64,000 nt of DNA. Source: JAIBCC01 sp963763855. Its GTDB lineage: Bacteria; Acidobacteriota; Blastocatellia; Pyrinomonadales; Pyrinomonadaceae. A program made the translations under genes and the position numbers. The stretch lies in NCBI GenBank assembly GCA_963763855.1, contig CAVXPU010000005.1, positions 744,001 through 808,000 of the forward strand, in the 5' to 3' direction. Of the stretch, positions 26,599 through 33,736 are shown piece by piece. The notes under the pieces were generated by a model. That model worked only from the letters and a program-made list of their open reading frames with translations. It did no database searches and had not been told where the DNA came from. Numbering within the stretch: the first letter of the stretch is position 1; every line of letters begins with the position of its first letter.

Positions 26599-28248
26599 AT
26601 GAGTAAGAAATTTATAATATTGGCGGCAATCATAATCGGTTTGGGTGCTATCATCGGCGGCGTTTTCAGCAAATTTGGAGGCAAATCTGCGGCGAGCGGC
26701 GAGATCAGCAAAGAGCAAATTTCCGGCGATTTTGATGAAGCAATACGCGTTGTAAATTCAAATTATGTAAGCGAAGTAAACCCCGAAAAGGTTTTGGAAA
26801 GCTCGGTTCAGGGAATGCTCTGGACGCTTGATCCCCACTCATCATTTTTCACAAAGGATGAATTTCGCAAACTTTACGAAGATCAATCGTCGCGTTTTTT
26901 CGGCATTGGAGTTTCGATTCTACAGCATCGCGATGGCGTTTACGTGCAATCGGTAATTCCCGGCACTCCCGCTGAAAAAGTAGGTCTCAAATATGGGGAT
27001 AGATTCGTAGAAATCGAAGGAAAAGACGCAAAGGCTTGGTCGAGTCAGGAAGTTTCTAAAAATGTACGCGGCGAGCAGGGAACTCTGGTTAACGTAAAGA
27101 TCGAACGGGTTGGCAATGAAAAGCCGATTGATTTTCAAATAAATCGGGATGGTGTTCCGCTGCCTTCGATCCGCAATTATTTCATGCTCAAAGACGATAT
27201 CGGCTATATCGGCTTGACGGGCGGTTTTCAGGAAACAACGGCAGATGAACTTGATGACGCGATGACGAATTTGAAGAAACAAGGGATGAAGCAAGTTGTT
27301 TTAGACCTTCGCGGAAATCCTGGCGGATTGCTTCCGCAAGCAGTTGAAGTGGTCAGCCGATTCGTTTCTCGCGGACAAGTTGTCGTATCGGTAAAAGGTC
27401 GATCGCGATATGCAAATAGTCAGGAATTAAGGGCTGTTGGCGGAAAAACAGAAGATATGCCGTTGGTAGTTTTGATCAATGGCGGATCGGCATCGGCATC
27501 GGAAATTGTGGCTGGAGCACTTCAGGATTATGGTCGCGGAGTAATTGTCGGCACGGATAGTTTTGGAAAAGGATTAGTTCAGAGAGTTTTTCAATTGCCT
27601 TCGGGAACTGGGCTAACGCTAACAATGGCAAGATATTACACGCCTTATGGACGCTCTTTACAGAAGGATTATTCAAGCGGCTCGATCTATGAATATTACA
27701 CTCATAAAGATGACGAAGATGCAGCAAAAGTAGTCGATCCAAATGCAGCACCAAAACCGCAGGGAAGCCCCGTGCAAACCGCCAACGGGCGAACGCTATA
27801 TGGCGGACGCGGGATCGAACCCGATTTGAAAGCTGCGGCACTTACCTTTAATCCGTTGCGATTTAGAATCAATGAATTAGCTTTCTTCTTTACGCGGCAG
27901 GCTGTTGGCGGAAAAGTTGTAGGCTTGGAAGGATTAAAGGTTGAAAAGCAAAAAAATGGCTATGTTTTGCAGCCGAATGATTTAGAGATTAACGAAAAAA
28001 TCATTGCTGCTTTTCGAGAATTTGTTGCCAAAGATAAGCAAAGCGGACTCTCGGGCGAAATTATCAATACAAATTTGGACTACGTAAAAACTCGTTTGCG
28101 TGAAGAATTGGCGACCGCGAATTATTCAACTGATGCCGGTTCACAAGTATTGCTTGAAGTCGATCCCCAAGTTTTGAAGGCTGTTGAAGCTTTGCCTGAA
28201 GCTAAAAAATTGGTTGAAGCATTTAAGGCAAGTTCGAATATCGGATAA
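26599..28248 (+). CDS. S41 C-terminal-processing peptidase with PDZ domain
   Basis: 549-residue CtpA-type periplasmic protease. One N-terminal helix (FIILAAIIIGLGAIIGGVFS) anchors or exports it. The PDZ domain spans roughly residues 95-175 (FFGIGVSILQHRDGVYVQSV, GLKYGDRFVEIEG). The catalytic core follows with the Ser in GGSASASEIVAGAL and Lys in TDSFGKGLVQR, the Ser/Lys dyad. A C-terminal extension of about 130 residues is not assigned. ATG 26599 has GGAG about 10 bases upstream. An intact, typical gene. Confidence 0.94.
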   Translation: MSKKFIILAAIIIGLGAIIGGVFSKFGGKSAASGEISKEQISGDFDEAIRVVNSNYVSEVNPEKVLESSVQGMLWTLDPHSSFFTKDEFRKLYEDQSSRFFGIGVSILQHRDGVYVQSVIPGTPAEKVGLKYGDRFVEIEGKDAKAWSSQEVSKNVRGEQGTLVNVKIERVGNEKPIDFQINRDGVPLPSIRNYFMLKDDIGYIGLTGGFQETTADELDDAMTNLKKQGMKQVVLDLRGNPGGLLPQAVEVVSRFVSRGQVVVSVKGRSRYANSQELRAVGGKTEDMPLVVLINGGSASASEIVAGALQDYGRGVIVGTDSFGKGLVQRVFQLPSGTGLTLTMARYYTPYGRSLQKDYSSGSIYEYYTHKDDEDAAKVVDPNAAPKPQGSPVQTANGRTLYGGRGIEPDLKAAALTFNPLRFRINELAFFFTRQAVGGKVVGLEGLKVEKQKNGYVLQPNDLEINEKIIAAFREFVAKDKQSGLSGEIINTNLDYVKTRLREELATANYSTDAGSQVLLEVDPQVLKAVEALPEAKKLVEAFKASSNIG

Positions 28249-28250
28249 AG

Positions 28251-28314
28251 TTTTGAGTCCCGTCTTCAGACGGTTTCTTCTTAGGCAGAAGCCGTCTGAA
28301 GACGGGACTCAAAA
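28251..28314. repeat. Perfect inverted repeat after the S41 peptidase gene
   Basis: TTTTGAGTCCCGTCTTCAG then ACGG (28251-28273) pairs perfectly with 28292-28314 over 23 bases, loop 18. It starts 2 bases after the stop at 28248 and ends just before the convergent methyltransferase gene, with T/A runs at both ends, so it may act as a bidirectional terminator. Confidence 0.85.
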
Positions 28315-28320
28315 CAAAAC

Positions 28321-29481
28321 TCAAGACATAACCCGCAGAATAAAACACTTCAAATAATAACTTTCCGGCATTCCCAGTAAGATGGGATGATCGCTTGCTT
28401 GCATTCTTTTCTCAATCAAATGCAAGCGTTTATGGGCATTTCGCGAGGCTTCTTCCAAAACTTGCAGGAATATCTCTTCATCAAAATGATACGAACACGA
28501 GCAAGTTATCAAAATTCCGCCATCATTCAATAATTTCAAAGCTCGCAAGTTTATTTCTTTATACCCGCGAATCGCTCCATTCAAAGCTGCCCGATTTTTT
28601 ACAAAAGCTGGCGGATCAAGCACGATTGTGTCAAATCTTTCGCCCTTTGCTTCGAGTTCGCGTAAGGCATCAAAAACGTTAGCCGTTTGGAATTCAATAT
28701 TTGTAACTTCGTTTAATTCTGCGTTTCGTTTGGCTTGTTTTATCGCATCTTCGGAAATATCAATCGCCAAAACGGAATCACAAGTTTTCGCCAAATTAAA
28801 AGCAAAACCGCCATTGAATGTGAAACAATCCAATACTCTGCCGAAGGCATATTTACGGGAAACGGCGTGATTTTCGCGTTGATCGAGATATGAACCGGTT
28901 TTTTGACCATCAAGCAATGAAACATAGAATTTTACGCCGTCTTGTTCGATAACAATTTCATCTGCAACTTCGCCGTAAAGCACCGAATTAACCTGCTCTA
29001 GGTTTTCCAAAAGACGAACTCTGGCATCATTCCTCTCAATTATTGATTTTGGCTGAAATTCTTCCTGCAAGATTTCAACGAATGTTTGCTTTAATTTATC
29101 AGTTGATTGCGAAAGCGTTTGGATAACTAGATTTCCAGCGTAATCATCAACGATTAGCGAGGGAATCAAATCAGCTTCGGAATTTATCAGACGAAAAGCG
29201 TTTGTTTGGCTCTCGGTTTTTGGTCTTCGGCTTTTGGCTTTCAAAATCGCATTTCGCCAAAATTCTTTATCAATTGTTTCAGGTTTGATCGTAAAAATAC
29301 GCAAAGAGATTTCGGATTTATCGCTGTAAAAAGCTTTCCCGATGAAGTTATTTCCTTCATCTACAACAGTTACGATATCCCCGCCGTTTGCTTCGATTCG
29401 CACGAGATCGCTTTTGTAAATCCACAAATGTCCACCGCGAACTCGCTTTGCACCTTTCTTATTAACTGAGATTTTTGACAT
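28321..29481 (-). CDS. 23S rRNA methyltransferase of the RlmI family
   Basis: 386-residue class I SAM-dependent methyltransferase with an N-terminal PUA domain (residues about 1-75, RVRGGHLWIYKSD). RlmI/YccW methylates a cytosine (m5C1962 in E. coli). Motifs: LDGQKTGSYLDQRENH, VLDCFTFNGGFAFNLAK (SAM site), NVFDALREL and LDPPAFVKN (the D-P-P-A/F-K active site), and LITCSCSYHF with the second Cys. Normal length. It is convergent with the S41 gene across the inverted repeat. Confidence 0.9.
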   Translation of the reverse strand: MSKISVNKKGAKRVRGGHLWIYKSDLVRIEANGGDIVTVVDEGNNFIGKAFYSDKSEISLRIFTIKPETIDKEFWRNAILKAKSRRPKTESQTNAFRLINSEADLIPSLIVDDYAGNLVIQTLSQSTDKLKQTFVEILQEEFQPKSIIERNDARVRLLENLEQVNSVLYGEVADEIVIEQDGVKFYVSLLDGQKTGSYLDQRENHAVSRKYAFGRVLDCFTFNGGFAFNLAKTCDSVLAIDISEDAIKQAKRNAELNEVTNIEFQTANVFDALRELEAKGERFDTIVLDPPAFVKNRAALNGAIRGYKEINLRALKLLNDGGILITCSCSYHFDEEIFLQVLEEASRNAHKRLHLIEKRMQASDHPILLGMPESYYLKCFILRVMS

Positions 29482-29488
29482 ATATTTT

Positions 29489-29516
29489 CGCCCTTACTGA
29501 CGTGCAGGCTTCTGCA
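29489..29516. repeat. CTTCTGCA tag repeat, second copy
   Basis: CGCCCTTACTGACGTGCAGG followed by CTTCTGCA; close relative of 22152-22178. Confidence 0.5.
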
Positions 29517-29526
29517 ATGTAAGACT

Positions 29527-30759
29527 TTAACCGATGAGCAGATATTTAGCCAATCCACATAAACCGCCAAGAATTACGATTATAAAAACGTTTGCTTTGA
29601 AAAAGTAAAGTGCGATAAAAGATGCAATTGCAAGGCTTAAAGCAAAGAAATCAAAATTCGAATTGTGATAGATCACGGTTGCTCCAAATGTGATGGCAAG
29701 ATTCAAAATTACGCCGCAAACCGATGCGGTTACAAAGGTTAGAGTTGTGTTGAGCTTTTGATTCGTACGTAATTTTTCAATGTAATTGGCTCCGGCAAAG
29801 ATGAATAAAAATGATGGCAGAAATGTAACGTAAGTCGTTATCAAACTGCATAAAATCGCGAAAGAAGTTGAGCCGGTTGCGTTCCAAGCCGTCATGAATC
29901 CGATGAATTGTAAAACCATAATTAATGGTCCCGGCGTAGTTTCAGCCAGTGCCAGCCCGTCAACAGTTTGTGCGGAAGTAACCCAACCATTTGCGACCGC
30001 CGCTTGATTTACATAAGCCAAAACCGCATACGCACCGCCGAACGTAACGAACGCTGCTTGGGTAAAAAAGAGGTAAATTTTTACAGTTAGATTCTCGTAA
30101 CCATATATAAATAAAAGGATTCCAAAGGGAATTACCCATAAAGCGAGGCAGACCGAAATCACTTTCCAAATGTTTGATCGGCTTTTTTCTATTTGTAATA
30201 GTTCATTCGATTTTGAATCTTGAATCCTAAATTTTGAATCGATGAATCCAATTATCAAAGCTCCCAAAACTATTAAAGGAAAAGGAACGTGAAGAAAGTA
30301 AATCGCAATAAAAGCCAAGGCTGCGATAACAATATGCCATTTCGATTTAAACGCTTTCTTACCGATTTTCAAAACTGCTTCGACGACAATTGCGACGACA
30401 ACTGCCTTGAATCCATCTAAGATCGCGTCAATCTGCGGAACGCTTCCGAAATTCGCGTAAACGTAAGAAAGTAAAAGCAAAAAGAAGATCGAAGGAATCA
30501 CAAAAAACGCACCCGCTACGATTCCGCCTTTGATTCCGTGCATTTTCCAGCCGCAATAAGTCGCTAATTGTTGGGCTTCAGGACCGGGAAGCAACATGCA
30601 GTAATTTAAGGCGTGCAGAAAATCATCGTTATCAATCCATTTTTTGGTTTCGACCAATTCTTTTTGCATGACAGCGATTTGTCCGGCAGGTCCGCCGAAT
30701 GAAATGAAGCCGAGTTTCAGCCAAAATTTGAAAGCTTCTGCGAAAGTTGGAGTTTGCAT
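29527..30759 (-). CDS. chrA: Chromate transporter, two-domain ChrA type
   Basis: 410-residue CHR-family protein. The N-terminal half carries FWLKLGFISFGGPAGQIAVM and LPGPEAQQLATYCGW; the second half repeats the pattern with QAAFVTFGGAYAVLAYV and AETTPGPLIMVLQFIGF. Both GGPAGQ/GGAYAV motifs are intact, typical of long-chain ChrA, which exports chromate. About ten hydrophobic helices. Divergent from the selenoprotein peroxiredoxin with a 95-base shared promoter region. Confidence 0.93.
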   Translation of the reverse strand: MQTPTFAEAFKFWLKLGFISFGGPAGQIAVMQKELVETKKWIDNDDFLHALNYCMLLPGPEAQQLATYCGWKMHGIKGGIVAGAFFVIPSIFFLLLLSYVYANFGSVPQIDAILDGFKAVVVAIVVEAVLKIGKKAFKSKWHIVIAALAFIAIYFLHVPFPLIVLGALIIGFIDSKFRIQDSKSNELLQIEKSRSNIWKVISVCLALWVIPFGILLFIYGYENLTVKIYLFFTQAAFVTFGGAYAVLAYVNQAAVANGWVTSAQTVDGLALAETTPGPLIMVLQFIGFMTAWNATGSTSFAILCSLITTYVTFLPSFLFIFAGANYIEKLRTNQKLNTTLTFVTASVCGVILNLAITFGATVIYHNSNFDFFALSLAIASFIALYFFKANVFIIVILGGLCGLAKYLLIG

Positions 30760-30783
30760 TTGGCTGATTTTAACACAAACAAA

Positions 30784-30854
30784 GTTGATTCGAATTACGG
30801 AAAAAGTTACTCTTATAATGGTTTAACCAAAAATATTTAGGAGATACAAAATCA
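30784..30854 (+). promoter_or_regulatory. Promoter and RBS of the peroxiredoxin gene
   Basis: TATAAT at 30814-30819 (perfect -10), with an upstream TTCGAA (about 19-base spacer) as a weak -35, then TTAGGAG about 10-13 bases before the ATG at 30855. It sits in the short divergent gap with chrA. Confidence 0.55.
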
Positions 30855-31316
30855 ATGTTACAAGTTGGAGATAATGCTCCCGACTTTGAGTTAGCTTCTC
30901 ATCTTGATAAAGATAAAAAAGTAAAACTCTCAGAATTACGGGGCAAAAATGTAGTGATTGCGTTCTATCCACTGGATTGGACGCCTGTTTGAACGGTGCA
31001 AATGCCGTCCTACGAAGCAGATAAAGCACGCTTTGAAGGATATGATGCTCAAGTTTTGGGCATATCAGTAGATAGCATTCCGTCGCACGTTGCCTGGTCG
31101 AAAAGTCTCGGCAATATCACATACGATTTATTAGCGGATTTTCATCCAAAAGGTTCAGTTGCACAGAGTTACGGTGCCTGGCGTGAAGCCCAAGGCATCA
31201 CTGAAAGAGCTCTGTTTATTGTGGACAAGGAAGGCAAAATTGCCTACAAAGATATCCACGATATTGCAGATCAACCCGACAATGAAGAACTTTTTGACGT
31301 TCTAAAAAAACTATAG
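30855..31316 (+). CDS. Selenocysteine-containing peroxiredoxin (UGA at the active site)
   Basis: 153-residue AhpC/TSA-type peroxiredoxin in which in-frame UGA (30990-30992, codon 46) replaces the peroxidatic Cys. It reads IAFYPLDWTPV-U-TVQMPSYEADKARF, where family members have DW-(S/T)-P-V-C-T. The preceding part (LQVGDNAPDFELASH) and the rest (VLGISVDSIPSHVAWSKSL) are normal. There is no other Cys, so it would be a one-Sec peroxidase needing an external reductant. A hairpin at 31008-31040 has the position expected of a SECIS. Automated callers would miss the first 46 residues. It lies upstream of a second Sec gene. Sec machinery (selA, selB, selD, tRNA-Sec) is not in this window. Confidence 0.88.
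31008..31040 (+). promoter_or_regulatory. Candidate bacterial SECIS hairpin of the peroxiredoxin
   Basis: TCCTACGAAGC (31008-31018) pairs with GCTTTGAAGGA (31030-31040): ten pairs including one G-T, with one A-A mismatch. The 11-base loop AGATAAAGCAC starts 26 bases after the UGA and has G at its second position. This agrees with the bacterial SECIS rules I recall (loop about 16-37 bases from the UGA, G in the first two loop bases). Confidence 0.6.
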
Positions 31317-31325
31317 CATTGAGCA

Positions 31326-31392
31326 GTGAGCGGTTAGCAGTGAGCGGATCAAAATCCGGCTTGCGGCTTACCGCTTACTGCTTACGGCTCAC
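31326..31392. repeat. Inverted repeat between the two selenoprotein genes
   Basis: GTGAGCGGTTAGCAGTGAGC (plus GG) at 31326-31347 pairs with 31371-31392 at 19 of 22 positions. It fills most of the 83-base gap between the genes and ends 7 bases before the chosen start of the second, which it may have pushed away from its original leader. Confidence 0.8.
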
Positions 31393-31399
31393 ACTTTAT

Positions 31400-32131
31400 A
31401 TGACTTTTTCAAGAAAATGTGTTCCGTTTACACCGTTTGATTTAGATTTATCGAAAGCGACGATTGCAATCGTAAGTGCCGCTGGAGTTCATAAAAAGGA
31501 TCAAGAAGCCTTTAATATCGCTGATGATTTGGGCGATTTGAGTTATCGCGTTATGGGCGAAGAGGTGGAATCTGCAAATTTGATGGTTACGCATCATCAT
31601 TACGAACACGAAGATGCCGATAAAGATATCAATGTAGTTTTTCCAATCGATATTTTACGCAAGTTGAAAGAACAGGGAATTATCGGCGGAATTGCCCGCA
31701 AACACGTCGGATATATGGGTTACACGATGCGTTTGAAAGACATGTATGAACAAACTGCCGTGCAAATTGCCGATGAAATTGACAAAGGTTCGAGAGCCGA
31801 TGCCGTGATTCTAACTGGCGGCTGACCAAATGTTTGTCACCGGACAGTTGTCGCGGTTCAAAGAGAAATCGAAATGCGAGGCACTCCCACTGTTTTAATT
31901 ACAGTTTCGCCGGAAGTTTCCAATCAAATGCGTCCGCCAAGGGCTATGTATCCGAATGGTTTCAAAATCGGTAACAGTTTGGGCAAACCGAATATGCCTG
32001 ATCTACAACGAAAAGTTTTGATGGATGCATTGAATTTGCTGACCAAAAACACTCGTCCGGGAAGTTTTGAAACGATTGATTATCCCGAATACGGCGAATA
32101 TCACGAGCCACCAAGTGTTAAAAAGATCTAA
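31400..32131 (+). CDS. GrdB-family selenoprotein (glycine/sarcosine/betaine reductase component B-like)
   Basis: 243-residue protein with in-frame UGA at 31823-31825 (Sec142). It begins MTFSRKCVPFTPFDLDLSK and carries TIAIVSAAGVHKKDQEAFN, HHHYEHEDADKDINVVFP and a Sec motif AVILTGG-U-PNVCHRTVV, then RGTPTVLITVSPEVSNQM to RPPRAMYPNGFKIGNSLG. This matches the selenoprotein B family of clostridial reductases, but the Sec is in U-P-N-V-C, with Cys four residues on. No grdA, grdC/D/E or proline reductase genes are nearby, so it is an orphan and its reaction is unknown. A hairpin at 31839-31857 is a SECIS candidate. No good Shine-Dalgarno is seen and the frame is open upstream to 31319 through the repeat; the true start is uncertain. 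Confidence 0.85.
31839..31857 (+). promoter_or_regulatory. Candidate bacterial SECIS hairpin of the GrdB-like gene
   Basis: ACCG-GAC pairs with GTC-(G bulge)-CGGT around an AGTT tetraloop whose second base is G. The loop starts 20 bases after the UGA. The bulge and short G-containing loop resemble known bacterial SECIS elements such as that of fdhF. Confidence 0.6.
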
Positions 32132-32218
32132 ACTGTGATTGCGATACTTTGTCTTATCAAACAACAAAGTCTATAATATTCCCTTATTTTTAGAGCCAGT
32201 TGATGCAATCATTTTTTT

Positions 32219-33304
32219 ATGTATAAAACAATCGGAATAATTACGGGCGGTGGTGATGCACCGGGATTGAATGCTGTGATTCGGGCTGCTGTGAGAACGG
32301 CAATCGGCGAATTTGGCATGAAATGCGTCGGGATTGAAGATAGTTTTGAAGGAATTTTGGGCGAACCCAAGATCACAAAGCTAACTCTCAAATCCGTCAG
32401 CGGCATCCTTCCACGGGGCGGAACAATTCTGGGAACAAGAAATCGCGGAAGTTTTTGCAAAATGGTTGACGGGAAAATGATTTTCCCCGAAATGCCAATT
32501 GAAGAGGCTTTGGAAAATCTCAAAAAGCTTGAAATAGAAGCACTTATCGTAATCGGCGGCGAAGGAACTCTCGGTATCGCCGAGCAATTTCACAAACATA
32601 ATTTTCCTGTCATCGGCGTTCCCAAAACAATTGATAACGATCTTTCCGCGACCGAATTAACATTCGGTTTTATGACCGCGATTGACATCGCGACTGAAGC
32701 TTTAGACCGTTTGCATACAACTGCTGCCTCGCATGATCGCGTAATGATTTTGGAAGTAATGGGCAGAAATACGGGTTGGATTGCTCTTCATTCGGGATTA
32801 GCTGGTAGTGCAGATGTTATTTTGATTCCTGAAATTCCATTTTCTTTTGAATCAATTCTAGAAAAAATCCGCCAGCGTGAAAAAAGCGGCTCGCGTTTTA
32901 CCAATGTAGTTGTCGCGGAAGGTGCAGTAGAAGTCGGTACGCAGCCAATTTATTTGGACAAAGAAGCTATGAGATTGGGCGGCGTTGGCAGCCATTTAAG
33001 AAGGCGGCTTGAGGCTGCAACAGGTAAGGAATCTCGCTGTGTAGTTCTCGGACATTTGCAACGCGGCGGAAGCCCAAACGCTTTTGATCGAATGCTTGGA
33101 ACAAATTTCGGAGCATGTGCCGTTCGAGCTTTGGCAAATGGTCAAGCAGGCAGAATGGTTGCTTTGAAGAGCAATGAAGTAGTTACCGTTCCACTACATG
33201 AAGCAATTGAGAATATTAAAACCGTAAACATTGATAGCCAAATCGTTCGCACCGCACGCGACATCGGTATCTCTTTTGCCGCACCGAATGAATCAAAATT
33301 ATAG
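32219..33304 (+). CDS. pfkA: 6-phosphofructokinase
   Basis: 361-residue PFKA-family enzyme of glycolysis. Visible: GIITGGGDAPGLNAVIRAAV (nucleotide site), IGGEGTLGIAEQF, VIGVPKTIDNDLSATELTFG (catalytic Asp), MGRNTGWIALHSGLAG, and LGHLQRGGSPNAFDR. The Gly after GGE (E. coli position 104) argues for ATP, while Lys in PKTIDND (position 124) is as in group III and PPi enzymes; the G104/K124 mix fits a group III ATP-dependent enzyme. It follows the GrdB-like gene by 87 bases. Confidence 0.93.
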   Translation: MYKTIGIITGGGDAPGLNAVIRAAVRTAIGEFGMKCVGIEDSFEGILGEPKITKLTLKSVSGILPRGGTILGTRNRGSFCKMVDGKMIFPEMPIEEALENLKKLEIEALIVIGGEGTLGIAEQFHKHNFPVIGVPKTIDNDLSATELTFGFMTAIDIATEALDRLHTTAASHDRVMILEVMGRNTGWIALHSGLAGSADVILIPEIPFSFESILEKIRQREKSGSRFTNVVVAEGAVEVGTQPIYLDKEAMRLGGVGSHLRRRLEAATGKESRCVVLGHLQRGGSPNAFDRMLGTNFGACAVRALANGQAGRMVALKSNEVVTVPLHEAIENIKTVNIDSQIVRTARDIGISFAAPNESKL

Positions 33305-33306
33305 AA

Positions 33307-33711
33307 TCAAAATATCTTACGTGGTCTGATCATGGCGTGATTGGTGGAAAAATCACGATCTTTTCCGACATTTTTGATAAACCCAAACCGTTTGTAAAAA
33401 TCCTCAAGCTGACTTTCTTCCCAATCGCCAAAAGAACTATCAGGCGTGAGAGCCAGCGGGCAATTAACCGAATCCGCCATTGCAATTAATTCCTCAAAAA
33501 ATTTGCTTCCGATGCCCTGATTTCTATCTGCTTCCGCAACTCTCAAAAAATCAAAATAGATAAATTCTTTGTAAGCAATCAGATTAAATTCAACAGTTGG
33601 GAAGATTTGTTCGAGTCTTTTTGTGAATATTTCGCATTCCTCCGCCCAAATCCCTTCGATTGGACTGAGCGGTTCATTCGTAATATTTGTTCGTGCCTTT
33701 TCGCTTAACAT
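33307..33711 (-). CDS. GNAT-family N-acetyltransferase
   Basis: 134-residue GNAT protein. The acetyl-CoA pyrophosphate loop is in DRNQGIGSKFFEELIAMA (R/Q-x-x-G-x-G/S), followed by the C-terminal strand LEDFYKRFGFIKNVGKDRDF. Substrate cannot be predicted. It lies convergent with pfkA (2-base gap) and 25 bases downstream of the mutase gene, possibly in its transcript. Confidence 0.82.
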   Translation of the reverse strand: MLSEKARTNITNEPLSPIEGIWAEECEIFTKRLEQIFPTVEFNLIAYKEFIYFDFLRVAEADRNQGIGSKFFEELIAMADSVNCPLALTPDSSFGDWEESQLEDFYKRFGFIKNVGKDRDFSTNHAMIRPRKIF

Positions 33712-33736
33712 AATAATCCTCTCAAAAAGAATCTAA

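Noticed and set aside
31319..31399. Extended N-terminus of the GrdB-like protein
   Set aside because: The extra 27 codons are mostly the inverted repeat at 31326-31392; kept only as a possible read-through of the repeat.
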